A stretch of 64,000 nucleotides of DNA from NCBI RefSeq assembly GCF_000503215.1, contig NZ_KI628539.1, forward strand, positions 833,752 through 897,751, in the 5' to 3' direction. Origin of the DNA: Pseudomonas canadensis (GTDB lineage: Bacteria > Pseudomonadota > Gammaproteobacteria > Pseudomonadales > Pseudomonadaceae). The notes beneath the pieces were generated by a model. The model searched no databases and was not told the origin of the DNA. It saw only the letters and a list, made by a program, of their open reading frames with translations. Each line of letters begins with the position of its first letter. Within the stretch, counting starts at the first letter, position 1. Below, in pieces: positions 23,060 through 31,651 of the stretch. The translations under genes were made by a program, and so were the position numbers.

Positions 23060-23881
23060 TCAATAGAACATCGAGCGGGCTTCGTCCAACTCGGAGCGCA
23101 AGTCTTCGCTGTACGGGTCGAACCGCAGTTTCTTGATCGCAGGCAAGGTCGAGACCGGTACGCTGGCCAAGGGGTGATCGGTGCCGCGATGGCAATACAA
23201 CACGGCCACCTGCACCAGGTCGACGTAGTCGAGGCTGGCTGAATCACGCTCCAGGTTGAGGTATTGGCCGGGCAGTTTGGCGAGCATTTCCGGAAAGTCC
23301 CAGCCGCTCAGCAGTTTGTCACCGAGCAACGGGTGGATGCTCTCGATGACGTGATTGAGGCTGACCGGGTCCGAAAGCAACTCGTAGTGGTCTTCGGCGT
23401 ACGTCAGGATAGGCAGCACGCCGATCTGGTGTACCAGGCCGCCGAGAGCGGCCTGGTCTGGCTTGAGCTGGCTGTGGCTGCGACACAAGGCATAGCTGAC
23501 GCCCGCCACTTCCAGGCTGCGGCGCCATACATCACGCATCTTCTGTTCGACCACGTCGGAGCGGGCGTGGAAGATTTGCTCCATCACCAGGCCGATCGCC
23601 AGGTTGCTGCTGTAGTTGGTGCCCAGTCGGGTGATAGCGGTGTGCAGGTCGGTGACTTCCTGGGTCGCGCGCAACAACGGGCTGTTGACCACTTTGATCA
23701 GACGCGCCGACAGCGCGGTGTCGCGACCGATGACTTTGCTCAAGTGGCTGATGCTGATCTCCGGGTCTTCAGCGGCCTGACGAATATTCAGGGCCACTTC
23801 CGGCAATGTCGGCAGAACCAGGTCATCGTTGTCGATGGCCGTCACTAAAGCCTGTTGGACTTTTTCCGCCAGCTTGTTCAT
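23060..23881 (-). CDS. HDOD domain protein
   Basis: A 273-residue protein that is almost entirely one HDOD domain (about 20-215). It has the typical LPTLPEVALNIRQAAEDPEISISHLSKVIGRDTALSARLIKVVNSPL. HDOD is a catalytically inactive relative of the HD phosphohydrolases, found in signalling proteins. No GGDEF, EAL or receiver domain is attached. It sits between tctE and ygfZ, the place of PA0758 in P. aeruginosa. Biological role unknown. Confidence 0.88.
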   Translation of the reverse strand: MNKLAEKVQQALVTAIDNDDLVLPTLPEVALNIRQAAEDPEISISHLSKVIGRDTALSARLIKVVNSPLLRATQEVTDLHTAITRLGTNYSSNLAIGLVMEQIFHARSDVVEQKMRDVWRRSLEVAGVSYALCRSHSQLKPDQAALGGLVHQIGVLPILTYAEDHYELLSDPVSLNHVIESIHPLLGDKLLSGWDFPEMLAKLPGQYLNLERDSASLDYVDLVQVAVLYCHRGTDHPLASVPVSTLPAIKKLRFDPYSEDLRSELDEARSMFY

Positions 23882-23917
23882 TCATGCTCTCTAGGGTGTT
23901 GCAAAAAGGTACGGCGA

Positions 23918-24859
23918 CTAGCGTTGGATCTCTCGATTACGGTCGAGCGTGTAAGGCAGGTCGAGCAACTGCAAGCCTGGACCTTCCAATGTGCCTACGT
24001 GCACATCGCCACTATCGGCAGCTTCGGCTTGCAACACGGCCAGAAGTTCAATGGTCTGGCCGGCTTTTGCAGCAAGCACCACCTCGCCGATTGCGCTGTT
24101 GTGGCTGGGTGAAAAGAGTGGCGTGCCTGGCTCGGGCATTTCAGGCGCATCGAGGCTCAAACGGTACAGGCGACGCTTGAGTTTGCCCAGGTACTGCATG
24201 CGCGCAACGATTTCCTGGCCGGTGTAGCAGCCTTTCTTGAAGCTTACGCCGCCAACGGCCTGCAGGTTGAGCATCTGCGGGATAAACAGCTCGCGGGTTT
24301 GCTGCATGACCTGGCCGATGCCTGCGCGGATTTGCCCCAGCAGCCATTCATTCAGATCGGCTTGTTCAAGGGTTGCAGCCAATTGACTGCGTATGGCGTC
24401 GCCTTGCTCGGCAGGCACCCAGAGTTCAGCGCGATCTGGGGAGATACGGATGGCGATCAACGTATCGTTGCGGGCGACGCTGTCGGTATCGGCGGGTAGT
24501 TCAAGGCCAAGGCTGGCCAGGGCCAGGTCCGCATTCACCAGGCCAAAGCGCACCCAGGCGGCGCTTTCGTCGGTGAGCTTGGACTTGGAGAATACGGCGT
24601 ACTTCTTCAGGTCGGCCAGCTGCGGTTCCAGCAGCGCGGTGGCCATGGCCAGCAACACGCCGTCACCTTGCAGCAGGATGCGGAAGCTCGACTGCATGCG
24701 CCCTTTTTGCGTGCAGCGCGCGCCGAGGCTGGCCTGGGTATCGCTCAGGTAATTGAGGTTGCAGGTCAGTTGGCCCTGAAGGAATTTGGCGGCATCAGAG
24801 CCGCGGACGGCGAGAACGCCTTCGTGGGACAGGGGGCAGAAGAAAGCAGAGTCAGCCAT
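23918..24859 (-). CDS. ygfZ: YgfZ, folate-binding Fe-S cluster maintenance protein
   Basis: A 313-residue YgfZ/GcvT-like protein that uses tetrahydrofolate to support repair or assembly of certain Fe-S enzymes, including the tRNA methylthiolase MiaB. The family signature K-G-C-Y-x-G-Q-E is intact (FKKGCYTGQEIVARMQYLGK, about residues 209-228), with the functionally required cysteine. It is divergent from sdhE with 140 bp between, as in P. aeruginosa (PA0759/PA0760) and in the E. coli ygfZ-sdhE-ygfX region. Confidence 0.94.
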   Translation of the reverse strand: MADSAFFCPLSHEGVLAVRGSDAAKFLQGQLTCNLNYLSDTQASLGARCTQKGRMQSSFRILLQGDGVLLAMATALLEPQLADLKKYAVFSKSKLTDESAAWVRFGLVNADLALASLGLELPADTDSVARNDTLIAIRISPDRAELWVPAEQGDAIRSQLAATLEQADLNEWLLGQIRAGIGQVMQQTRELFIPQMLNLQAVGGVSFKKGCYTGQEIVARMQYLGKLKRRLYRLSLDAPEMPEPGTPLFSPSHNSAIGEVVLAAKAGQTIELLAVLQAEAADSGDVHVGTLEGPGLQLLDLPYTLDRNREIQR

Positions 24860-24999
24860 GGGTCATCGCAGGTCAAAAAGTCATGGGTGCATCATAGAGG
24901 GGCGCCCGGCAAATGGATAGTTTCCGTATGGGGCGACCAAAGCCGACTGTTCCGGTGCCGTCGGGCCTGTATACTTGCCGCCTATTTGAGGAGCGCTCC

Positions 25000-25254
25000 A
25001 TGGTCGAAGATGTAGAAATCAATCGTCTCTACTGGCACAGCCGTCGTGGCATGCTGGAGTTGGATGTGTTGCTGGTGCCTTTCACCAAAGAGGTCTATGC
25101 AACGCTCAATCAGGTGGATCGCGACCTCTACGTCAGGCTGCTGACTTGTGAAGACCAGGACATGTTCGGCTGGTTCATGGAGCGCGCCGAATCCGAAGAC
25201 CCAGAGCTGCAGCGCATGGTTCGGATGATCCTGGACCGTGTCCAGCCCAAGTAA
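25000..25254 (+). CDS. sdhE: SdhE, FAD assembly factor for succinate dehydrogenase
   Basis: An 84-residue helical protein of the SdhE/DUF339 family, needed for covalent flavin attachment to SdhA and FrdA. The essential R-G-x-x-E motif is at 16-20 (RRGMLELD), and the conserved DxDMFGWFM follows in the second half. The ATG at 25000 is preceded by GAGGAGCGCTCC. The frame is open to 24913 but the extension is not SdhE-like. It overlaps ygfX by 17 bases, preserving the E. coli sdhE-ygfX pair. Confidence 0.95.
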   Translation: MVEDVEINRLYWHSRRGMLELDVLLVPFTKEVYATLNQVDRDLYVRLLTCEDQDMFGWFMERAESEDPELQRMVRMILDRVQPK

Positions 25255-25684
25255 TACCTTTGAATGCCGCTGGCAGGCCTCACGGCTGTTGCTGGCGGCG
25301 TATCTCCTTGCCCAGCTGTTTGCACTGGGTACGCTTTTGTTTCTTGATCTGTCCTATTCAAGCCTTGGCTTGCTGGTGTGTCTGGCGCACGCGGCCTGGG
25401 TTTTGCCGCGCTCTGTCCTGCTGACTCACCGTTCGTCGATTCGTGGCCTGCGTCGCGACGCCGACGGCTGGCAGTTGCTCAATGCGGAGCAGGGCTGGCA
25501 CAGCGTGCAATTACGTCCCGACAGCCTCGCTTTGCCATTGATCGTCGTTTTGCGTTACCGGGTGCCAGGCGAATGGCGGATACGTTCTGTGTGTGTGCCC
25601 AGGGATTCGCAGGTCGCCGATGTGCATCGGCGCCTGCGGGTTCGTCTGAAGTTCAGCCGCCGTAGGTGGCTGGCACCAGGATAG
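25238..25684 (+). CDS. ygfX: YgfX-like membrane protein
   Basis: A 148-residue protein with an N-terminal pair of transmembrane helices (about 16-33 and 38-55) and a cytoplasmic beta-rich remainder, as in E. coli YgfX (CptA). YgfX has been reported both as a partner of SdhE and as a toxin acting on cytoskeletal proteins; which applies here is not known. The GTG at 25238 lies inside sdhE (17-base overlap). Its last 32 bases overlap the end of nadB on the other strand, an unusually long convergent overlap. Confidence 0.8.
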   Translation: MSSPSNTFECRWQASRLLLAAYLLAQLFALGTLLFLDLSYSSLGLLVCLAHAAWVLPRSVLLTHRSSIRGLRRDADGWQLLNAEQGWHSVQLRPDSLALPLIVVLRYRVPGEWRIRSVCVPRDSQVADVHRRLRVRLKFSRRRWLAPG

Positions 25685-27269
25685 TGTCGCGGGCTTCGGG
25701 CAGCATCTGTGGGTAGTCGAGGGTGTAATGCAGGCCGCGGCTTTCCTTGCGTTCCATCGCCGAGCGGATCATCAGTTCCGCCACCTGGGCCAGGTTGCGC
25801 AGTTCGATAAGGTCGCGGCTGACCTTGTAGTTGCTATAGAACTCGTCGATTTCATCCAGCAGCAAGCGCACGCGATGCTGCGCGCGTTGCAGGCGCTTGT
25901 TGGTGCGCACGATCCCCACGTAGTCCCACATGAAACGGCGCAGCTCGTCCCAGTTGTGGGCGATGATCACATCTTCGTCCGAGTCGGTGACCTGGCTGGC
26001 GTCCCAGCGGGGCAGGGCGGCCGGCACCGGAATGCGCGGCAGTTGTTCAAGGATGTCCGCCGCCGCCGAGCGCGCATAGACGAAACATTCGAGCAGCGAG
26101 TTGCTGGCCATGCGGTTGGCGCCGTGCAGGCCGGTGAAGCTGGTTTCGCCAATTGCATACAGGCCTGGGACGTCGGTGCGACCGTGCTGGTCGACCATCA
26201 CGCCACCACAGGTGTAGTGCGCGGCCGGAACTACGGGGATCGGGCCTTGGGTGATGTCGATGTTGAACGCCAGGCAACGCTCATAGACGGTGGGGAAGTG
26301 GGTCTTGATGAAGGCTTCGGGTTTGTGGCTGACGTCCAGGTAGACGCAGTCGATGCCCAGGCGTTTCATTTCATGGTCGATGGCGCGGGCGACGATATCG
26401 CGCGGGGCCAATTCGGCGCGTGGGTCGAAGCGCTGCATGAAACGTTCGCCGTTGGGCAGTTTCAGGTGGGCGCCTTCGCCACGCAGGGCTTCGGTAATCA
26501 GGAAGCTCTTGGCTTGCGGGTGATACAGGCAAGTGGGGTGGAACTGGTTGAATTCCAGATTGGCCACCCGGCAGCCCGAGCGCCAGGCCATGGCAATCCC
26601 GTCGCCACAGGCGCCGTCGGGGTTGCTGGTATAGAGGTAGACCTTGGCCGCGCCGCCGGAGGCAAGAATGGTGAAGCGCGCACCGTACGTGTCGACTTCG
26701 CCGCTGGTGCGGTTGAGTACGTAGGCGCCGAGGCAGCGTTCGCCGTCCAGGCCCAGGCGTTTTTCGGTGATCAGGTCGACCGCGACGCGTTGTTCCAGCA
26801 ATTCTATATTGGGGCGCTGGCGAGCCTGGTCGAGCAGTGTCTTGAAAATAGCGGCGCCAGTGGCGTCTGCCGCATGGATGATGCGGCGGTGGCTGTGGCC
26901 GCCTTCTCGGGTCAGGTGGAACTCAAAACCGCCGTCGTCGCTGCCCGCGTGTTCGTCGCGGGTAAAGGGGACGCCTTGATCGATCAGCCATTGGATGGCT
27001 TCACGGCTGTGCTCGACGGTGAAACGCACCGCTTCTTCATTGCACAGGCCGCCACCGGCATTAAGGGTGTCTTCGACGTGGGATTGCACCGTGTCGGTGT
27101 CATCCAGCACCGCGGCGACACCACCCTGGGCCCAGAATGTCGAGCCGTTGGCCAGGTCACCTTTGCTCAGTACCGCAATGCGCAGGTGGCTGGGGAGAGT
27201 CAGCGCAAGGCTCAAACCGGCCGCGCCGCTGCCGATCACCAGGACATCGTGTTGAAACTGTTGGCTCAT
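25653..27269 (-). CDS. nadB: L-aspartate oxidase NadB
   Basis: A 538-residue flavoenzyme of the succinate dehydrogenase/fumarate reductase flavoprotein family. It oxidises L-aspartate to iminoaspartate, the first step of NAD synthesis. The FAD-binding GSGAAGLSLAL is at 13-23. The active-site stretch TREGGHSHRRIIHA distinguishes it within the superfamily, and HPTCLYHP, VPAAHYTCGGV and GLHGANRMASNSLLEC follow. Length is normal. It is divergent from the algU operon across a 463-bp gap. Its 3' end overlaps ygfX. Confidence 0.96.
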   Translation of the reverse strand: MSQQFQHDVLVIGSGAAGLSLALTLPSHLRIAVLSKGDLANGSTFWAQGGVAAVLDDTDTVQSHVEDTLNAGGGLCNEEAVRFTVEHSREAIQWLIDQGVPFTRDEHAGSDDGGFEFHLTREGGHSHRRIIHAADATGAAIFKTLLDQARQRPNIELLEQRVAVDLITEKRLGLDGERCLGAYVLNRTSGEVDTYGARFTILASGGAAKVYLYTSNPDGACGDGIAMAWRSGCRVANLEFNQFHPTCLYHPQAKSFLITEALRGEGAHLKLPNGERFMQRFDPRAELAPRDIVARAIDHEMKRLGIDCVYLDVSHKPEAFIKTHFPTVYERCLAFNIDITQGPIPVVPAAHYTCGGVMVDQHGRTDVPGLYAIGETSFTGLHGANRMASNSLLECFVYARSAAADILEQLPRIPVPAALPRWDASQVTDSDEDVIIAHNWDELRRFMWDYVGIVRTNKRLQRAQHRVRLLLDEIDEFYSNYKVSRDLIELRNLAQVAELMIRSAMERKESRGLHYTLDYPQMLPEARDTILVPATYGG

Positions 27270-27452
27270 TGGAGGGATTCCGCAAAAAGCGATCCGAAGA
27301 GGTGGCGCAAACAGGACGCCTGGATCGGCGAATCAAAGGGTCACACGGGCTACTAGTATATAGAGGGGTGGAGCGGCACAATAGCCGGGCATTCGTGGCA
27401 ATGTGAGATTACGGTGCACGGCTAGGGTAAAATCGCCAGGTTATTGAGGTGG
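27270..27452. other. nadB-side part of the nadB-algU gap
   Basis: No gene is supported. The nadB promoter should lie here on the minus strand. An open frame on the plus strand from 27449 to 27739 crosses the algU promoters and is rejected as coding. Confidence 0.5.
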
Positions 27453-27480
27453 GAACTTTTTGCATAAGCCCCGACTCAAT
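27453..27480 (+). promoter_or_regulatory. Upstream AlgU (sigma-22)-type promoter of algU
   Basis: GAACTT at 27453-27458, then 17 bases, then TCAAT at 27476-27480. The consensus for AlgU/RpoE is GAACTT-N16/17-TCtga, so the -35 is perfect and the -10 partial. It lies about 250 bp before the algU ATG. Confidence 0.55.
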
Positions 27481-27646
27481 AGCAGGTTGCCCGAAAGCTG
27501 GGAAAACGTTGAGTTTATTGGCCCGTCGGGAGCATTGGACGCGTCAGAAAACCGGCGACAAGATTATTCGCGCAGTCGGCCATGCCCGTACTGCGTTTTT
27601 CGTGTGTGCCAAATCAGTGCGTGCCGGAAACTTGCTTGAAGGGGGA

Positions 27647-27673
27647 GAACTTTTGCGAAAAGACCGAGTCTAT
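27647..27673 (+). promoter_or_regulatory. Proximal AlgU (sigma-22)-type promoter of algU
   Basis: GAACTT at 27647-27652, 16-base spacer, TCTAT at 27669-27673. This is a strong match to the autoregulated algU promoter known from P. aeruginosa, about 60 bp before the start codon. Confidence 0.75.
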
Positions 27674-27732
27674 GTTTGCAAGCCTGATCGTTTAGTTATG
27701 CAAGCCTCCTTCAAGTACAACGAGGAGTGTTC

Positions 27733-28314
27733 ATGCTAACCCAGGAAGAGGATCAGCAGCTGGTCGAGCGCGTTCAACGCGGCGACAAGCGAGCTTTTGA
27801 TCTGCTAGTGCTGAAATACCAGCACAAAATTCTCGGGTTGATCGTGCGGTTTGTGCACGACACCCATGAAGCGCAGGACGTTGCACAGGAAGCCTTTATC
27901 AAGGCTTACCGTGCACTTGGTAACTTTCGCGGTGATAGTGCGTTTTACACGTGGCTATATCGAATCGCCATCAACACGGCGAAAAACTATCTGGTGTCTC
28001 GCGGACGCCGGCCACCGGATAGCGATGTAAGTTCAGAAGATGCGGAATTTTACGATGGTGATCACGGCCTCAAGGATCTCGAGTCGCCGGAGCGTGCATT
28101 GCTGCGCGACGAGATCGAAGGCACCGTTCATCGCACTATTCAGCAACTGCCAGAAGATTTGCGTACGGCGTTAACTTTACGTGAATTTGATGGTCTGAGT
28201 TACGAAGACATTGCGAGCGTCATGCAGTGTCCGGTGGGGACTGTAAGGTCACGGATTTTCCGGGCCCGGGAAGCCATCGATAAAGCCTTGCAACCGTTGT
28301 TGCAAGAGAACTAA
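27733..28314 (+). CDS. algU: Extracytoplasmic-function sigma factor AlgU (sigma-22, RpoE)
   Basis: A 193-residue ECF sigma factor. Region 2 is about 25-90 (DLLVLKYQHKILGLIVRF, EAFIKAYRALGNFRGDSAFYTWLYRIA), which binds the -10 element. Region 4 is about 130-185 (LREFDGLSYEDIASVMQCPVGTVRSRIFRAREAI), which binds the -35. It directs envelope-stress and alginate genes and its own operon. I start it at MLTQEED (27733) with GAGGAG before it, giving the exact 193-residue length of P. aeruginosa AlgU; the two extra codons upstream are not used. It is held inactive by MucA. Confidence 0.97.
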   Translation: MLTQEEDQQLVERVQRGDKRAFDLLVLKYQHKILGLIVRFVHDTHEAQDVAQEAFIKAYRALGNFRGDSAFYTWLYRIAINTAKNYLVSRGRRPPDSDVSSEDAEFYDGDHGLKDLESPERALLRDEIEGTVHRTIQQLPEDLRTALTLREFDGLSYEDIASVMQCPVGTVRSRIFRAREAIDKALQPLLQEN

Positions 28315-28346
28315 AGACAGCGGCGACAGCCAAGAGAGGAACCGCC

Positions 28347-28934
28347 ATGAGTCGTGATGCCCTGCAGGAATCGCTGTCCGCAGTGATGGATAACGAAGCG
28401 GATGAACTGGAACTTCGTCGAGTGCTCAACGCATTTGATGATGCCGAAACCCGTGATACCTGGTCTCGTTACCAAGTCGCTCGGGCGGTGATGCACAAGG
28501 ATCTTCTAATCCCTCGTCTGGATATTGCTGCGGCCGTTTCTGCCGCGCTGGCTGATGAAGCCGTTCCGGCAAAAGCTGCTCGTGGTCCATGGCGTAGCCT
28601 GGGTCGCCTGGCAGTAGCTGCCTCGGTGACTGTTGCCGTGTTGGCCGGTGTTCGCCTGTACAATCAGGACGAAATCGCCGGTGCCGAACTGGCCCAGCAG
28701 ACTCAGCAGCCAGTGATGGCCGGACCTCAAGTCAAAGGCCCAGCTGTACTCGCCGGCTACAAGGAAAGCTCTGACACCACCGGCCCGATGGCTAACGGTG
28801 TACTGCAAGGGCAATCCGGTTGGCAAGACCAGCGTCTTCCAGGCTACCTGCGCCAGCACGCACAGGAATCGGCTCTGAAGGGCACTGAAAGCGCTCTGCC
28901 ATATGCTCGCGCAGCAAGCCTGGAAAACCGCTAA
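28347..28934 (+). CDS. mucA: Anti-sigma factor MucA
   Basis: A 195-residue single-pass inner-membrane anti-sigma factor. The cytoplasmic N-terminal domain (1-80) binds AlgU, the transmembrane helix is about 86-104, and the periplasmic domain (105-195) is bound by MucB and cut by AlgW-type proteases to free AlgU. The gene is intact, so the strain should not be constitutively mucoid through mucA. It is 32 bp after algU, with GAGAGGAACCGCC before the ATG. Confidence 0.96.
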   Translation: MSRDALQESLSAVMDNEADELELRRVLNAFDDAETRDTWSRYQVARAVMHKDLLIPRLDIAAAVSAALADEAVPAKAARGPWRSLGRLAVAASVTVAVLAGVRLYNQDEIAGAELAQQTQQPVMAGPQVKGPAVLAGYKESSDTTGPMANGVLQGQSGWQDQRLPGYLRQHAQESALKGTESALPYARAASLENR

Positions 28935-28949
28935 TCCGTAAGGAGCTCT

Positions 28950-29912
28950 ATGCGAGCCATACCGCTCCTTACGCTTTTGCTCAGTGGTTGGTTTGCACTC
29001 CCCGCCCACGCCGATGAAGCCCAAGACTGGCTGACTCGACTTGGGCGTGCAGAGCAGCAGCAAAGCTTTCAAGGTACGTTCGTCTACGAGCGTAACGGTA
29101 GTTTTTCAACTCATGACATCTGGCATCGTGTCCAGAATGGTCAGGTCCGTGAGCGGCTTTTGCAGCTTGATGGTTCTGCTCAGGAAGTTGTGCGACTGGA
29201 TGGCCGGACCCAATGTGTCAGCGGCACCCTTGTCGCAGGCCTCGGCAACTCGCGTGATGCGCCATCCCGTGCGCTGGATCCGCAAAAACTCAATCAATTC
29301 TACGAACTGGCCGTCATCGGGAAATCCCGCGTGGCCGGTCGGCATGCGGTGATCGTGTCGATCACGCCGCGTGATCAGTACCGCTACGGTTTTGAACTGC
29401 ACCTGGATCGCGAGACTGCGCTGCCGCTCAAGTCCCTCTTGCTAAATGATCAAGGGCAGTTGCTGGAGCGCTTCCAGTTCACGCGACTGAACACGTCGGC
29501 ATTGCCGGATGACCGCGAATTGCAGCCCAGCAACGAATGCACACCCATATCCGTCGCCAATGAAAAAGCACCCGAGGTGCAGTCTACTCAAGCGTGGCAT
29601 TTGGAGTGGCTACCGCCGGGCTTTCAGTTGACCAATACCAGCGCCCGCAAAGATACCCAGACCAAGGCAACAGTCGACAGCCTGATGTATGAGGACGGGC
29701 TGGCGCGTTTCTCCGTGTTCCTGGAGCCGATCAGTGATGCGAGTATCACGGAAACCCGCACTCAACTCGGCCCAACGGTGGCTGTGTCCCGTCGCCTCAA
29801 TACGGTAGATGGCGAAATGATGGTAACGGTGGTGGGCGAAATCCCCATCGGCACCGCAGAGCGTATCGCGTTGTCGGTACGCGGTGAAAAAAAGCCAGTC
29901 GCCCAGCCGTGA
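28950..29912 (+). CDS. mucB: MucB (RseB-like) periplasmic regulator of AlgU
   Basis: A 320-residue exported protein with signal peptide (about 1-21, ending PAHADEAQ) and the two RseB/LolA-like domains. The large one (about 25-190) contains QSFQGTFVYERNG, typical of the family. The small one (about 215-310) contacts MucA. It shields MucA from proteolysis and senses lipid or LPS signals. AAGGAGCTCT precedes the ATG, 15 bp after mucA. The mucC gene that follows mucB in P. aeruginosa is missing here. Confidence 0.95.
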   Translation: MRAIPLLTLLLSGWFALPAHADEAQDWLTRLGRAEQQQSFQGTFVYERNGSFSTHDIWHRVQNGQVRERLLQLDGSAQEVVRLDGRTQCVSGTLVAGLGNSRDAPSRALDPQKLNQFYELAVIGKSRVAGRHAVIVSITPRDQYRYGFELHLDRETALPLKSLLLNDQGQLLERFQFTRLNTSALPDDRELQPSNECTPISVANEKAPEVQSTQAWHLEWLPPGFQLTNTSARKDTQTKATVDSLMYEDGLARFSVFLEPISDASITETRTQLGPTVAVSRRLNTVDGEMMVTVVGEIPIGTAERIALSVRGEKKPVAQP

Positions 29913-30146
29913 GCCGTTAATCCTATGTTCATCCTGACGTTTCAATGTATTTGCATGCCAGGTTGGCTGTCGAGAGCATGAAATGTCTGGATCAGCATTT
30001 TCACTTGCAAAAATCTCTTATGTTTTTTATAGGTCAGGGCTTGTCGGCGCTGGCCTTGTTTTGTTCGCGGAACAAAGACGTCGGTCGCAGTTTCCGGCGT
30101 TTCTTGAACCCTGTCGCTCAACCCTGCTCGTCGTAACGGGAGCTGT
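29913..30146 (+). promoter_or_regulatory. mucB-mucD gap where mucC lies in P. aeruginosa
   Basis: These 234 bp contain no convincing gene; short frames at 29945 and 29983 lack ribosome binding sites and family likeness. An inverted repeat TTTGTTC-GCG-GAACAAA (30060-30076) and AT-rich stretches before it (about 30008-30034) suggest a separate promoter or processing site for mucD. I found no GAACTT box here. Confidence 0.4.
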
Positions 30147-31586
30147 ATGTCGATACCACGTTTGAAGTCTTACCTATCCATAGTCGCCACGGTATTGGTG
30201 CTGGGTCAGGCCGTGTCCGCGCAAGCGGCCGAGCTGCCTGACTTCACCCAATTGGTTGAGCAGGCCTCGCCGGCCGTGGTGAACATCAGTACCACGCAAA
30301 AACTGCCGGATCGCAAAGTCTCCAACCAGCAGATGCCGGACCTGGAAGGCCTGCCGCCCATGTTGCGCGAGTTTTTCGAGCGTGGCATGCCGCAACCGCG
30401 CGCGCCCCGTGGTGGCGGTGGTGGCCAGCGTGAGGCTCAGTCCCTGGGTTCGGGCTTCATTATCTCGCCTGATGGCTACATTCTCACCAACAACCACGTG
30501 ATTGCCGATGCCGACGAGATTCTCGTGCGCCTGGCGGATCGCAGTGAACTGAAAGCCAAACTGGTGGGCACCGATCCACGCTCCGATGTGGCCCTGTTGA
30601 AGATCGAAGGCAAGGACTTGCCGGTGCTGAAACTGGGTAAATCCCAGGACCTGAAGGCTGGGCAGTGGGTCGTCGCCATCGGCTCGCCGTTTGGTTTTGA
30701 CCACACCGTGACCCAAGGTATCGTCAGCGCCATCGGCCGCAGCTTGCCGAACGAGAACTACGTGCCGTTCATCCAGACTGACGTGCCGATCAATCCGGGC
30801 AACTCCGGTGGTCCGCTGTTCAACCTGGCGGGCGAAGTGGTAGGCATCAACTCGCAGATCTACACCCGCTCCGGTGGCTTCATGGGGGTGTCGTTCGCTA
30901 TCCCGATCGACGTCGCCATGGATGTTTCCAACCAATTGAAAAGCGGCGGCAAGGTCAGCCGTGGCTGGTTGGGCGTGGTGATCCAGGAAGTGAACAAAGA
31001 CCTGGCTGAATCCTTCGGTCTCGACAAGCCGGCCGGTGCCCTGGTCGCGCAGATCCAGGACGACGGCCCGGCTGCCAAAGGTGGCCTGCAAGTGGGTGAC
31101 GTAATTCTGAGCATGAATGGCCAGCCGATCGTCATGTCGGCCGACCTGCCGCATCTGGTGGGTGCACTTAAGGCTGGCAGCAAGGCCAAGCTGGAAGTGA
31201 TCCGCGAAGGCAAGCGTCAGACCGTTGAACTGACGGTGGGTGCCATCCCTGAAGAGGGTGCAACCCTGGATGCCCTGGGCAACGCGAAGCCAGGTGCTGA
31301 GCGCAGCAGCAACCGCCTGGGCATTGCCGTGGCCGAGCTGACCGATGAGCAGAAGAAATCCTTCGACCTCAAGAGCGGTGTGGTGATCAAGGAAGTGCAG
31401 GACGGTCCTGCCTCCCTGATCGGTCTGCAGCCGGGTGACGTCATCACCCACCTGAACAACCAGGCCATCGACAGCACCAAGCAATTCACCGATATCGCCA
31501 AGGCGTTGCCGAAGAATCGTTCGGTGTCGATGCGCGTGCTGCGTCAAGGGCGCGCAAGCTTCATTACCTTCAAGCTCGCCGAATAA
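30147..31586 (+). CDS. mucD: Periplasmic serine protease MucD (DegP-like)
   Basis: A 479-residue HtrA/DegP-family protease-chaperone. The signal peptide is 1-28 (ending SAQAAEL). The trypsin-like domain has the full triad: His117 (NNHV), Asp147 (DPRSDVALL), Ser220 (NPGNSGGPL). Two PDZ domains follow at about 268-360 and 380-475. It degrades misfolded envelope proteins and damps AlgU activation. It is the last gene of the algU operon and ends at a strong terminator. GGGAGCTGT precedes the ATG. Confidence 0.96.
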   Translation: MSIPRLKSYLSIVATVLVLGQAVSAQAAELPDFTQLVEQASPAVVNISTTQKLPDRKVSNQQMPDLEGLPPMLREFFERGMPQPRAPRGGGGGQREAQSLGSGFIISPDGYILTNNHVIADADEILVRLADRSELKAKLVGTDPRSDVALLKIEGKDLPVLKLGKSQDLKAGQWVVAIGSPFGFDHTVTQGIVSAIGRSLPNENYVPFIQTDVPINPGNSGGPLFNLAGEVVGINSQIYTRSGGFMGVSFAIPIDVAMDVSNQLKSGGKVSRGWLGVVIQEVNKDLAESFGLDKPAGALVAQIQDDGPAAKGGLQVGDVILSMNGQPIVMSADLPHLVGALKAGSKAKLEVIREGKRQTVELTVGAIPEEGATLDALGNAKPGAERSSNRLGIAVAELTDEQKKSFDLKSGVVIKEVQDGPASLIGLQPGDVITHLNNQAIDSTKQFTDIAKALPKNRSVSMRVLRQGRASFITFKLAE

Positions 31587-31599
31587 GTCGGTAGAAACA

Positions 31600-31638
31600 A
31601 AAAGCCCCGCCTTCGTTAAACGAGGGCGGGGCTTTTTT
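31600..31638. terminator. Strong bidirectional terminator between mucD and bepA
   Basis: A 16-bp stem (AAAAGCCCCGCCTTCG 31600-31615 with 31621-31636, one G-T pair), loop TTAAA, flanked by A- and T-runs. It serves the convergent mucD and bepA genes. Confidence 0.92.
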
Positions 31639-31651
31639 GTGGGCGAGAGGT

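Noticed and set aside
27449..27739. Plus-strand frame of 96 codons upstream of algU
   Set aside because: It spans both AlgU-type promoters and overlaps the algU start in another frame, with no recognisable product.
29945..30165. Short frames in the mucB-mucD gap as a possible mucC remnant
   Set aside because: They are 60-63 residues, lack ribosome binding sites, and do not resemble MucC, which is a longer membrane protein.
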